DNA from: Pseudomonas brassicacearum subsp. brassicacearum
GTDB taxonomy: Bacteria > Pseudomonadota > Gammaproteobacteria > Pseudomonadales > Pseudomonadaceae
Assembly (NCBI RefSeq): GCF_008801605.1
Contig: NZ_VZPJ01000001.1
Span: 1,116,001-1,180,000, forward strand
Length of the DNA stretch: 64,000 bases
Direction of reading: 5' to 3'
In this document: piece by piece, positions 51,234 to 59,654 of the stretch
Position numbering within the stretch: the stretch's first letter is position 1
Layout of the letters: each line of letters opens with the position of its first letter
The notes under the pieces: generated by a model
What the model was told of the DNA's origin: nothing
The model's input: only the letters and a program-made list of their open reading frames with translations
Database searches by the model: none
Program-made: the position numbers and the translations under genes

Positions 51234-51247
51234 TTGACGCAAATCAA
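51234..51247 (+). promoter_or_regulatory. Anr/FNR box upstream of hemN
   Basis: TTGACGCAAATCAA matches TTGAT-N4-ATCAA at nine of ten specific positions. It lies 62 bases before the hemN start, immediately after a REP pair. This fits the known Anr-dependent expression of hemN. Confidence 0.8.
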
Positions 51248-51308
51248 AACGGCCACGCCCACGCGCCCCTAGACTCGCCCCATGCCAGTCTATCCGGGGA
51301 ATGCCCGC

Positions 51309-52691
51309 ATGCTCGACACCATTTGTTGGGACTCAAATCTTATCCGCCGTTACGACCTGGCGGGACCACGCTACACCTCGTACCCCACGGCGGCGCAGTT
51401 CGGCAGCCAGGTGGGTACCTTCGACCTGCTCCACGCCCTGCGCGACAGCCGCAAGGCCCTGCGGCCGCTGTCGCTGTACGTGCACATACCGTTCTGCGCG
51501 AACATTTGCTACTACTGCGCCTGCAACAAGGTCATCACCAAGGACCGCGGCCGCGCCCACGCCTACCTGCAACGCCTGGAACAGGAAATCCAACTGATCG
51601 GCTGCCACCTGGACCCCACCCAGCGCGTAGAACAGTTGCACTTTGGCGGCGGTACCCCGACGTTCCTCAGCCACGATGAGCTGCGCCAACTGATGGCCAA
51701 GCTGCGCCAGCACCTGAACCTGCTGGACGACGATTCTGGCGACTACGGCATCGAAATCGACCCCAGGGAAGCCGACTGGTCGACCATGGGCCTGTTGCGC
51801 GAACTGGGTTTCAACCGGGTCAGTATCGGCCTGCAAGACCTTGATCCAGCGGTGCAGCGGGCCGTCAATCGCCTGCAAAGCCTCGAGGAAACCCGCGCAG
51901 TGGTCGAAGCCGCCCGGACCTTGCAATTCCGCTCGATCAACATTGACCTGATCTACGGCCTGCCCAAGCAGACCCCGGAAAACTTCGCCCGCACCGTCCA
52001 GGAAGTCATCCACCTGCAACCGGACCGGCTCTCGGTGTTCAACTACGCCCACCTGCCGGAACGCTTCATGCCCCAGCGGCGCATCAACAGCCAGGACTTG
52101 CCGACCCCGGAGCAGAAACTGGCGATGCTGCAAGGCACCATCGAACAACTGACCGCCGCCGGCTACCGCTACGTCGGCATGGACCACTTCGCTCTGCCCG
52201 ACGAAGAACTGGCAATCGCTCAGGAAGAGGCCACGTTGCAGCGCAACTTCCAGGGCTACACCACCCATGGCCATTGCGACCTGATCGGCCTTGGCGTGTC
52301 AGCCATCAGCCAGATCGGCGATTTGTATTGCCAGAACAGCAGTGACCTGAACCATTACCAGAACACCCTCGCCGACGGGCAACTGGCGACCAGTCGCGGG
52401 CTGATCTGCAATGCCGACGACCGGTTGCGGCGCGCGGTGATCCAGCAGTTGATCTGTCATTTCCACCTGCCCTTCGCCGAGATCGAGCAAACCTTCAACA
52501 TCGACTTTCGTGGTTACTTCGCGCCGCAATGGCCGCAATTGCAGGCCATGGCCGCGGATGGGCTGATCGAGCTGGATGACACCCATATCCGGGTATTGCC
52601 CGCCGGGCGCCTGCTGGTGCGATCCGTGTGCATGGTATTCGATGCCTACTTGGACCAGCACAATCGCCAACGCTTCTCCCGAGTCATTTGA
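51309..52691 (+). CDS. hemN: Oxygen-independent coproporphyrinogen III oxidase
   Basis: HemN decarboxylates coproporphyrinogen III to protoporphyrinogen IX without oxygen, using radical SAM chemistry. The 460-residue protein starts MLDTICWDSNLIRRYD, then RYTSYPTA. The cluster motif is HIPFCANICYYCACN with CxxxCxxC, followed by LHFGGGTPTFLS and NIDLIYGLPKQTP. The C-terminal HemN domain is present, so it is a true HemN rather than HemW. ATG at 51309 has GGGGAA upstream; a nine-codon longer frame exists. An Anr box precedes it and anr follows. Confidence 0.96.
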   Translation: MLDTICWDSNLIRRYDLAGPRYTSYPTAAQFGSQVGTFDLLHALRDSRKALRPLSLYVHIPFCANICYYCACNKVITKDRGRAHAYLQRLEQEIQLIGCHLDPTQRVEQLHFGGGTPTFLSHDELRQLMAKLRQHLNLLDDDSGDYGIEIDPREADWSTMGLLRELGFNRVSIGLQDLDPAVQRAVNRLQSLEETRAVVEAARTLQFRSINIDLIYGLPKQTPENFARTVQEVIHLQPDRLSVFNYAHLPERFMPQRRINSQDLPTPEQKLAMLQGTIEQLTAAGYRYVGMDHFALPDEELAIAQEEATLQRNFQGYTTHGHCDLIGLGVSAISQIGDLYCQNSSDLNHYQNTLADGQLATSRGLICNADDRLRRAVIQQLICHFHLPFAEIEQTFNIDFRGYFAPQWPQLQAMAADGLIELDDTHIRVLPAGRLLVRSVCMVFDAYLDQHNRQRFSRVI

Positions 52692-52785
52692 GCGCGACAA
52701 TTTGACGACGACATCGCACTGGCCGGAGTGCCATCTCTGGGGTACCCTTACGCCTTATGCGTGATTTCCCACAAGGATTTAAGAA

Positions 52786-53520
52786 ATGTCCGAGCCAGTC
52801 AAACTGCGCGCCCACAACCAGGCCCATTGCAAGGATTGCAGCCTGGCCCCCCTCTGCCTGCCGCTTTCGCTGAACCTGGAGGACATGGACGCGCTGGATG
52901 ACATCGTTAAACGGGGCCGCCCGTTGAAAAAAGGTGAATTCCTGTTTCGCCAGGGCGATACCTTCGATTCGGTCTATGCGGTGCGCTCGGGCGCCTTGAA
53001 GACCTTCAACCTGAGCGATGGCGGCGAAGAACAGCTCACCGGCTTCCACCTGCCCAGCGAACTGGTGGGCCTGTCCGGCATGGACACCGAGTCCCATCCG
53101 GTCTCGGCCCAGGCGCTGGAAACCACCTCGGTGTGCGAAATTCCCTTCGATCGCCTGGACGAGCTGGCCATACAGCTGCCGCAACTGCGCCGCCAGTTGA
53201 TGCGGGTCATGAGCCGGGAAATCCGTGACGATCAGCAAATGATGCTGCTGCTTTCGAAAAAAACCGCCGACGAGCGTATCGCCACGTTCCTGGTCAACCT
53301 CTCGGCGCGCTTCCGCGCCCGTGGGTTCTCGGCCAACCAGTTCCGCTTGAGCATGTCGCGCAACGAAATCGGCAATTACCTGGGCCTGGCGGTGGAAACC
53401 GTGTCCAGGGTCTTCACCCGCTTCCAGCAGAACGAGTTGATTGCCGCCGAAGGCAAGGAAATTCACATTCTCGACCCGATCCAGCTCTGCGCCCTGGCCG
53501 GCGGATCGATCGAAGGCTGA
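52786..53520 (+). CDS. anr: Anaerobic regulator Anr (FNR family)
   Basis: Anr senses low oxygen through a [4Fe-4S] cluster and switches on microaerobic and anaerobic genes. The 244-residue protein has cluster ligands Cys15, Cys18, Cys24 and Cys117 ([11 protein letters not shown] and TSVCEIP), a cyclic-nucleotide-type sensor domain, a long dimer helix and a winged helix with recognition motif [11 protein letters not shown]. All four cysteines and the E-SR recognition residues of FNR are present. It lies behind hemN and the cbb3 genes that it would control. Confidence 0.97.
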   Translation: MSEPVKLRAHNQAHCKDCSLAPLCLPLSLNLEDMDALDDIVKRGRPLKKGEFLFRQGDTFDSVYAVRSGALKTFNLSDGGEEQLTGFHLPSELVGLSGMDTESHPVSAQALETTSVCEIPFDRLDELAIQLPQLRRQLMRVMSREIRDDQQMMLLLSKKTADERIATFLVNLSARFRARGFSANQFRLSMSRNEIGNYLGLAVETVSRVFTRFQQNELIAAEGKEIHILDPIQLCALAGGSIEG

Positions 53521-53596
53521 TGGCCGCGCGCGGCTGAGGGATGTTCCCAGCCGCGCTATACTGCCGCGTTTGCAGCTCAGCCAGGACACCTCCACG

Positions 53597-54145
53597 ATGG
53601 TCTTTGACTCCTTCGATATCAAATCCCTGATCCGCCCCGTGATCGATTTCCCCAAGCCCGGCGTGATCTTTCGCGACATTACCCCCCTGTTCCAATCCCC
53701 GACCGCCCTGCGACTGGTCATGGACAGTTTCGCCCACCGGTATGTCGAGGCCGAGTTCACTCACATCGGCGCGATGGATGCGCGGGGTTTCCTGATTGGC
53801 TCGATCCTGGCCTACCAGCTGAACAAGCCGCTGATCTTGTTCCGCAAGCAAGGCAAGCTGCCGGCCGATGTGCTGGCCGAGGGTTACCAGACCGAATACG
53901 GCGAAGCCTTCCTTGAAGTGCATGCCGACAGCTTGTGCGAGGGTGATTCGGTGGTGATGTTCGATGACCTGATTGCCACTGGCGGCACGCTGATCGCCGC
54001 CGCCAACCTGATCCGCCGCATGGGCGCCAAGGTCCACGAAGCCGCGGCGATCATCGACCTGCCGGAGCTGCTCGGCTCCCAGCGCCTGGAAGACATGGGG
54101 ATTCCCACGTTCTGCCTGACGCAGTTCTCGCTCAGCGAAAAATAA
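53597..54145 (+). CDS. apt: Adenine phosphoribosyltransferase
   Basis: Apt salvages adenine to AMP with PRPP in the cytoplasm. The 182-residue protein has [15 protein letters not shown] near the start, [18 protein letters not shown], and the PRPP loop [23 protein letters not shown] at 53597 is preceded by AGGA. It follows anr by 76 bases and is probably separately expressed; a REPIN lies behind it. Confidence 0.96.
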   Translation: MVFDSFDIKSLIRPVIDFPKPGVIFRDITPLFQSPTALRLVMDSFAHRYVEAEFTHIGAMDARGFLIGSILAYQLNKPLILFRKQGKLPADVLAEGYQTEYGEAFLEVHADSLCEGDSVVMFDDLIATGGTLIAAANLIRRMGAKVHEAAAIIDLPELLGSQRLEDMGIPTFCLTQFSLSEK

Positions 54146-54167
54146 TCCTCGGCAACGAAACACAACC

Positions 54168-54261
54168 CCTGTGGGAGCGAGCCTGCTCGCGATAGCGATG
54201 TGTCAGCCAGCATAGATATTGGCTGATCTACCGCTATCGCGAGCAAGCTCGCTCCCACAAG
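54168..54261. repeat. REPIN between apt and recR
   Basis: CTGTGGGAGCGAGCCTGCTC faces AGCAAGCTCGCTCCCACAAG, with a centre containing a short TATTGGCTGA-type palindrome. It sits between convergent genes. Confidence 0.88.
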
Positions 54262-54274
54262 GGATTGGTTGCTG

Positions 54275-54877
54275 TTACAACGCGATCGGCTTGCGCCCCG
54301 CAAACGAATGCGCCAGTGTCCCGCCATCCACCAACTCAAGCTCCCCACCCAGCGGCACGCCGTGGGCGATGCGCGAGGCGATCAGGCCTTTGTTGTTGAG
54401 CAGTTGGGCGATGTAATGGGCGGTGGCTTCGCCTTCGACCGTCGGGTTCGTAGCGAGGATGACTTCCGTGAACGTACCCGCTTCTTCGATCCGCGCGATC
54501 AACTGCGGAATGCCGATGGCTTCAGGCCCCAAGCCGTCGAGCGGTGACAAATGGCCCTTGAGCACGAAATAACGGCCACGAAAACCGGTCTGCTCTACCG
54601 CATACACATCCATCGGCCCTTCCACCACGCAGAGCAGGCTGTCGTCCCGACGCGGGTCGGCACATTGCGGGCAGAGGTCGTCTTCGGTGAGGGTGCGGCA
54701 CAAACGGCAATGCCCTACGCCTTCCATGGCCTGGCTCAGGGCCTGGGCCAGGCGCGAACCGCCGCTGCGATCACGCTCGAGCAATTGCAACGCCATGCGC
54801 TGGGCAGTTTTCTGACCTACACCCGGCAACGTTCGCAGGGCATCGATCAGTTGGCGAATCAAAGGGCTGAAGCTCAT
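54275..54877 (-). CDS. recR: Recombination protein RecR
   Basis: RecR works with RecO and RecF to load RecA at gaps. The 200-residue protein has a helix-hairpin-helix ([19 protein letters not shown]), a four-cysteine zinc finger ([19 protein letters not shown]), a Toprim domain ([16 protein letters not shown]) and a Walker-like C-terminal region ([16 protein letters not shown]). [10 protein letters not shown] at 54877 is the family start; six more in-frame residues lie upstream. It lies about 1.4 kb downstream of ybaB, with the CurA-like gene between them on the same strand. Confidence 0.96.
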   Translation of the reverse strand: MSFSPLIRQLIDALRTLPGVGQKTAQRMALQLLERDRSGGSRLAQALSQAMEGVGHCRLCRTLTEDDLCPQCADPRRDDSLLCVVEGPMDVYAVEQTGFRGRYFVLKGHLSPLDGLGPEAIGIPQLIARIEEAGTFTEVILATNPTVEGEATAHYIAQLLNNKGLIASRIAHGVPLGGELELVDGGTLAHSFAGRKPIAL

Positions 54878-54943
54878 GGAGGAAATGTCCGACATAACAA
54901 CGAGACGCGGTTTATACCCGTGCCTCCGATTAGCGTCAAATAC

Positions 54944-55978
54944 TCAATCCTGCGCGACCCGCACCACCAACTTGCCGAAGTTGCGCCCCTCCAACAGCCC
55001 GATAAACGCCTGTGGCGCATTCTCAAGGCCATCGACCACATCCTCACGGAACTTGACCTTGCCATCACGCACCCAAGGGGCCATGGCGCTGATGAACTCC
55101 GGCTGACGGTCACCGTAGTCATCAAACACGATAAACCCCTGGATCCGCACACGCTTGTTGAGCAAAGTGCGCTGCAACTGCGGCAAGCGATCCGGGCCGC
55201 TCGGTGCTTGATGATCGTTGTAGGAAGCGATCAGGCCACAGAGCGGGATCCGCGCCTTGGCGTTGAGCAGCGGCACGACGGCATCGAAGACCTTGCCACC
55301 GACGTTTTCGTAATAGATGTCGATGCCCTTGTCGCAAGCCTGCGCCAGCTCCTCGGCAAAACGTGCGCTCTTGTGATCGACACAGGCGTCAAACCCCAGC
55401 TCGTCGACCACGTACTTGCATTTCTCGCTGCCACCCGCGACGCCGACGACACGCAGGCCCTTGATCTTCGCCACCTGGCCAACCACCGAGCCCACCGCAC
55501 CCGAGGCCGCCGCGACCACCAGGGTTTCCCCGGCCTTGGGCTGGCCAATGTCCATCAGCCCCATGTAAGCGGTCATGCCCGGCATGCCCAGCACACCCAG
55601 GGCCATCGACGGGCTCGGCAGCCCCGAAGGGACGGGCATCACGTTGCGCCCGTCGCTGATGCTGTGGCTCTGCCAACCGGTGGCCCCCACCACCAGATCA
55701 CCCTCCTGGAATTTCGGGTGCATCGAGCGCTCCACGCGGCTCACGGCGCCGCCGGTCATCACCTCGTCGATTTTTACCGGAGCAGCGTAGGAAGGCGCGT
55801 CACTCATTCGCCCGCGCATGTAAGGGTCCAAGGACAAAAACTGCGTCTTGAGCAGGATCTGCCCCTGCGCCAGGTCCGGCAGCGTCACGTGCTCCAGGCG
55901 GAAATTGTCCGCGGTTGGGGCGCCGTGAGGACGGGAGGCAAGGACGATGCGCTGGTTGGAGGTCGATGCTTGTGACAT
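54944..55978 (-). CDS. NADPH-dependent medium-chain reductase (CurA/leukotriene B4 12-hydroxydehydrogenase type)
   Basis: This 344-residue zinc-independent medium-chain dehydrogenase/reductase has the hallmark LSLDPYMRGRM and a GMTAYMGLMDIGQPKAGETL segment. Its NADPH loop is AASGAVGSVVGQVAKIKGLRVVG, and YYENVGGKVFDAV follows. Relatives reduce carbon-carbon double bonds of enones such as curcumin; the natural substrate here is unknown. ATG at 55978 has AAGGAGA upstream. It has been placed between recR and ybaB, which are adjacent in many bacteria. Confidence 0.9.
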   Translation of the reverse strand: MSQASTSNQRIVLASRPHGAPTADNFRLEHVTLPDLAQGQILLKTQFLSLDPYMRGRMSDAPSYAAPVKIDEVMTGGAVSRVERSMHPKFQEGDLVVGATGWQSHSISDGRNVMPVPSGLPSPSMALGVLGMPGMTAYMGLMDIGQPKAGETLVVAAASGAVGSVVGQVAKIKGLRVVGVAGGSEKCKYVVDELGFDACVDHKSARFAEELAQACDKGIDIYYENVGGKVFDAVVPLLNAKARIPLCGLIASYNDHQAPSGPDRLPQLQRTLLNKRVRIQGFIVFDDYGDRQPEFISAMAPWVRDGKVKFREDVVDGLENAPQAFIGLLEGRNFGKLVVRVAQD

Positions 55979-56064
55979 GGAAGCGTCTCCTTGATCGTTG
56001 AGTGGCACGTATAGGGAGCAGACCATTGCCGAGGGGGCGGCGTTCGATGTTTGTTCAGCGGGTA

Positions 56065-56156
56065 CTTGTGGGAGCAAGGCTTGCCCGCGATGAACGATGG
56101 CGCGCAGTTCCGACAAATCGAGGCGTCTGCATCGCGGGCAAGCCTTGCTCCCACAG
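56065..56156. repeat. REPIN upstream of the CurA-like gene
   Basis: TTGTGGGAGCAAGGCTTGCC and a mirrored GGCAAGCCTTGCTCCCACAG flank a 45-base interior. It lies between the ybaB terminator and the CurA-like gene. Confidence 0.88.
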
Positions 56157-56199
56157 AGCCTTGCTCTCACAGGCAAGGTTTCGCTCGCCCCTAGACAGA

Positions 56200-56230
56200 A
56201 ACAAAAATGCCAGGCGCGATGCCTGGCATT
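56200..56230 (-). terminator. Rho-independent terminator of dnaX-ybaB
   Basis: ATGCCAGGC (56207-56215) pairs with GCCTGGCAT (56221-56229). On the minus strand the stem is followed by TTTTTGT. Confidence 0.82.
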
Positions 56231-56261
56231 GTGTGTAGCCCATCCCGACCGGGATGGCGAA

Positions 56262-56600
56262 TCAGAACGGCAGTTTCATGCCCGGCGGCAGTTGCATGCC
56301 GGCCGTCATGCCAGACATCTTGTCCTGGCTGTTGGCTTCGATCTTGCGCACCGCGTCATTGACGGCGGCGGCGAACAGGGCTTCGAGCATTTCCTTGTCG
56401 TCTTCGCTCAGGCCTTCGACCACGCTTGGGTCGATGCTGACGCGCTTGATGTCGTGGCGACCGGTCATGACCACGGTCACCATGTCGCCGCCGGACTTGC
56501 CGGTGACTTCGGCGTTGGCCAGTTCTTCCTGCATCTTGGCCATTTTTTCCTGCATCTGCTGCGCCTGCTTCATCAGGCCGGCCATGCCACCTTTCATCAT
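56262..56600 (-). CDS. ybaB: YbaB/EbfC-family nucleoid-associated protein
   Basis: YbaB binds DNA as a dimer and is thought to organise the nucleoid. The 112-residue protein is typical, with a Met/Gln/Lys-rich N-terminal helix ([20 protein letters not shown]), a central sheet ([17 protein letters not shown]) and a C-terminal [19 protein letters not shown] at 56600 has GAGGTG seven bases upstream. It follows dnaX by 64 bases in the classical dnaX-ybaB arrangement, and a terminator follows. Confidence 0.95.
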   Translation of the reverse strand: MMKGGMAGLMKQAQQMQEKMAKMQEELANAEVTGKSGGDMVTVVMTGRHDIKRVSIDPSVVEGLSEDDKEMLEALFAAAVNDAVRKIEANSQDKMSGMTAGMQLPPGMKLPF

Positions 56601-56664
56601 GGGAATCACCTCGAAAGTACTTGGATAAACAACGCGCCCGGCCCGTTCGGCCCGGCGCCTTCAG

Positions 56665-58740
56665 TTATGAGCTCTGGGTGACCGGGGCCTCGACAGGTTC
56701 GATAGTATCGTGACGGACCACGGCGCCGAACTGTTGCATCATCTGCTGGATGAATGGATCACCGTGGATCGACTCCTCGGCTTCGCGCTGACGGTCGGCA
56801 CGGCGCCGGGACGCGGCCTGGGCCGGGGTCTCCTGCTCGGGCTTGATCAGCTCGATGGTCAGCGTCAGGGCGCGCTGGTGATACTGGTTCAGCGCATCGT
56901 TGAGGCGACGTTGCTGGGTCGCGTTGAACAGTGCGCTGTGGGCCGGGTCCAGGTGCAGCAGCCAGTGGTCGCCTTCCACGGCCATCAGCGTGCAGTTGGC
57001 GGCAATACTGCCGGTCATGCCGCTGATCGGCAGTTTAGGAAACAGCTCCAGCCATTGCAGGGCCAGCCCGGTGGCCGGCATCGCCGCGGGTTCCGGCTCG
57101 GGCTCCGGGGCCGGCTCAGCGGCGTGCTCGCTGGCCAGGTCGTCCAGGTAGCTGTAGGCCGAATCCATGTCTGGCTCGATGTAATCCTCGTCCAGCGGCG
57201 GTTCGTCGTCCTGATCGAGGCCTGGCGTGGCGACATCGACGTCGGCCACTGTCGGTTCGGGTACCGGCGCGGCGACCCACTCCGGCGCATCAGGCACCAC
57301 ACTGTCGGGCGTCGGCAAAGGCATCGGCGGCAACTCGGGTTGCTCGGCGATGGTCTCCAGAACCGGCTCCACGGCAGGTTGCTGGACAACCTCGGGCTCG
57401 ATCGGATCGTTCCAGGGCAGATCGACAACGGCTTCAGCGACCGGTTCGGGCAGCGCCTCGACGACCGGTTCAGGTTCTGGCTCAGGGGCCGCGACAACGG
57501 GTGTCGGAGCCGGTGCTGCCACAGGTGCCGGCGCTACCGGAGCCGAAGCCACTGCCGGCGCAACGACGGGCGCGGCAGCCACTGGCTTGGCGGAATCAGC
57601 TGTGGCCTGGCTGATCCCCACTGGCTTTAGCGCTTGCCTCGGGACGTCCGTCGTATCGGCTGGCCGGAACGCCAGCATTCGCAGCAGGACCATTTCAAAG
57701 CCGCCGCGCGGATCCGGTGCCAGGGGCAGGTCGCGACGACCAATCAGGCCCATCTGGTAATAGAACTGCACGTCTTCGGCCGGCAACGCCTGGGCCAGGG
57801 CCAGTACGCGATCACGGTCGCCGTGGCCGTTGTCGACGCCATCAGGCAAGGCCTGGGCGATGGCGACCCGGTGCAGCACATTGAGAATTTCCGAGAGCAC
57901 GCCATTCCAGTCCGGGCCCTGCTCGGCCAGGTGACGCACCGCTTCGAGCAACGCCTTCGCGTCGCCTTCGATCAGCGCATGCAAAACGTCATAGACCTGG
58001 CCGTGATCGAGGGTACCGAGCATGGCCCGGACATCCGCGGCCATGACCTTGCCTTCACCGAAAGCGATGGCCTGGTCGGTCAGGCTCATGGCGTCGCGCA
58101 TCGAACCATCGGCGGCGCGGCCCAACAGCCACAGCGCATCGTCCTCGAAGGGCACGTTCTCGACGCCCAGTACATGCGTCAGGTGCTCGACGACCCGTTC
58201 CGGCGTCATGTTCTTCAGGGAGAACTGCAGGCACCGCGACAAAATCGTTGCAGGAAGTTTCTGCGGGTCGGTGGTCGCCAGGATGAACTTGACGTAGGGT
58301 GGCGGCTCCTCAAGGGTCTTGAGCAGCGCATTGAAGGAATGGCTGGAGAGCATGTGCACTTCGTCGATCAGGTAGACCTTGAAGCGCCCACGGCTCGGCG
58401 CGTACTGCACGTTGTCGAGCAGCTCGCGGGTGTCTTCGACCTTGGTACGGCTGGCGGCGTCGATCTCGATCAGGTCGACGAAACGGCCCTCGTCGATTTC
58501 CCGGCAGACCGAACACTCGCCGCAGGGCGTGGAGGTAATGCCGGTTTCACAGTTCAGGCACTTGGCAATGATCCGCGCGATGGTGGTCTTGCCCACGCCG
58601 CGGGTGCCGGTGAACAGGTAGGCATGGTGCAGCCGCTGGCTGTCCAAGGCATTGATCAGGGCCTTGAGCACATGGGTCTGGCCGACCATTTCGCGGAACG
58701 AGCGCGGACGCCATTTACGTGCAAGAACCTGATAACTCAT
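56665..58740 (-). CDS. dnaX: DNA polymerase III subunits gamma and tau
   Basis: DnaX is the clamp-loader ATPase that also couples the polymerases and helicase. The 691-residue protein starts MSYQVLARKWRPRSFREMVG. It has Walker A GTRGVGKTT, a zinc finger in CLNCETGITSTPCGECSVC, Walker B LIDEVHML and sensor DPQKLPATILSRC. After the AAA+ core comes an Ala/Pro/Glu-rich linker of nearly 200 residues, then a tau-type C-terminal domain. I see no A6G slippery heptamer that would make gamma by frameshifting. ybaB follows. Confidence 0.97.
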   Translation of the reverse strand: MSYQVLARKWRPRSFREMVGQTHVLKALINALDSQRLHHAYLFTGTRGVGKTTIARIIAKCLNCETGITSTPCGECSVCREIDEGRFVDLIEIDAASRTKVEDTRELLDNVQYAPSRGRFKVYLIDEVHMLSSHSFNALLKTLEEPPPYVKFILATTDPQKLPATILSRCLQFSLKNMTPERVVEHLTHVLGVENVPFEDDALWLLGRAADGSMRDAMSLTDQAIAFGEGKVMAADVRAMLGTLDHGQVYDVLHALIEGDAKALLEAVRHLAEQGPDWNGVLSEILNVLHRVAIAQALPDGVDNGHGDRDRVLALAQALPAEDVQFYYQMGLIGRRDLPLAPDPRGGFEMVLLRMLAFRPADTTDVPRQALKPVGISQATADSAKPVAAAPVVAPAVASAPVAPAPVAAPAPTPVVAAPEPEPEPVVEALPEPVAEAVVDLPWNDPIEPEVVQQPAVEPVLETIAEQPELPPMPLPTPDSVVPDAPEWVAAPVPEPTVADVDVATPGLDQDDEPPLDEDYIEPDMDSAYSYLDDLASEHAAEPAPEPEPEPAAMPATGLALQWLELFPKLPISGMTGSIAANCTLMAVEGDHWLLHLDPAHSALFNATQQRRLNDALNQYHQRALTLTIELIKPEQETPAQAASRRRADRQREAEESIHGDPFIQQMMQQFGAVVRHDTIEPVEAPVTQSS

Positions 58741-58883
58741 CGAAAACCGTCGCATCGAAGGAACATAAGCGGCTAATGCTAGCGGAGCAGGGGCGAAATT
58801 GCATCCGGTGTGCTCGTCTAATCTGACTAAGATTGGATCAGGGACTCGGTTGTCGACGCGGTTTTGCACAGTCAGGAGAGTTT

Positions 58884-59654
58884 ATGCGCTCAGCCATGGG
58901 GGCTTTGCTGTTGTTGGGTACAGGTTGTTTTGCTGATGAAGTACCTTTGCGTTTTGCCGTTACCGACGGCTGGGCGATGCCCATGGTGCAGATCGAACGG
59001 GGTCGCCCGACCCAGGGCATCCTTCCCGACATAATGACCAGCCTGGCGACCCGGATGGGACTGCCGGCGCAATTCCATGTGCTGTCCCGCGCCCGGCTGG
59101 ACGGCGCCATGAAACACGGCGAGATCGACATGCGTTGCTACGTCAGCCCCGACTGGGTAAAGGACAGTGGCGATTACCTCTGGAGCGTCCCGTTGTTTTT
59201 CCAGCGCGACCTGCTCGTCGCCACGGCAAGCGCCCCTGTGGCGGTCACACTAGCCACGTTGCCGGAACAGCCCATCGGCACGGTGCTCGGCTATACCTAC
59301 CCGACCTTGCAACCCTTGTTCGACCGCAGCCAACTGCACCGCGACGACGCCCGCAGCCAGGAACAAGTGCTGGCGAAACTGCTGGCCGGACGTTATCGCT
59401 ACGGGATCAGCAACCAATGGGCGCTGGACTGGTTCAATCAACGTCATACCGCTGATCGGCAACTCCATGAGGTGGCAGTGCTTCAGGAACAGCAGTTGAG
59501 CTGTTATGTGCGCAACGACCCGAACATTCCAGCACAACGCATTCTGAGGACCTTGTTGAACATGAAAACCTCCGGGGAGATCGACGCGATCATCCAGCTT
59601 TACACGGGCCGCAGTGACGCATCGCAGGCCAGGAGCGAGGCACCCTCCCCCTGA
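58884..59654 (+). CDS. Periplasmic amino-acid-type substrate-binding protein
   Basis: This 256-residue protein has an N-terminal signal (MRSAMGALLLLGTGCFADEV; cleavage near CFA-DEV, or lipidation at the Cys) and a bilobed SBP_bac_3-like domain (FAVTDGWAMPMVQIERG, LPDIMTSLATRMGLPAQF, then GTVLGYTYPTLQPLF). No ABC transporter genes are nearby, so it may act as an orphan sensor for a membrane receptor. The next gene encodes a cyclic-di-GMP protein on the other strand, and the two 3' ends overlap by 55 bases. AGGAG precedes ATG at 58884. Confidence 0.85.
   Translation: MRSAMGALLLLGTGCFADEVPLRFAVTDGWAMPMVQIERGRPTQGILPDIMTSLATRMGLPAQFHVLSRARLDGAMKHGEIDMRCYVSPDWVKDSGDYLWSVPLFFQRDLLVATASAPVAVTLATLPEQPIGTVLGYTYPTLQPLFDRSQLHRDDARSQEQVLAKLLAGRYRYGISNQWALDWFNQRHTADRQLHEVAVLQEQQLSCYVRNDPNIPAQRILRTLLNMKTSGEIDAIIQLYTGRSDASQARSEAPSP

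Noticed and set aside
55979..56176. Upstream extension of the CurA-like gene
   Set aside because: The extra residues come from a REPIN arm and lack a ribosome site; ATG at 55978 has AAGGAG.
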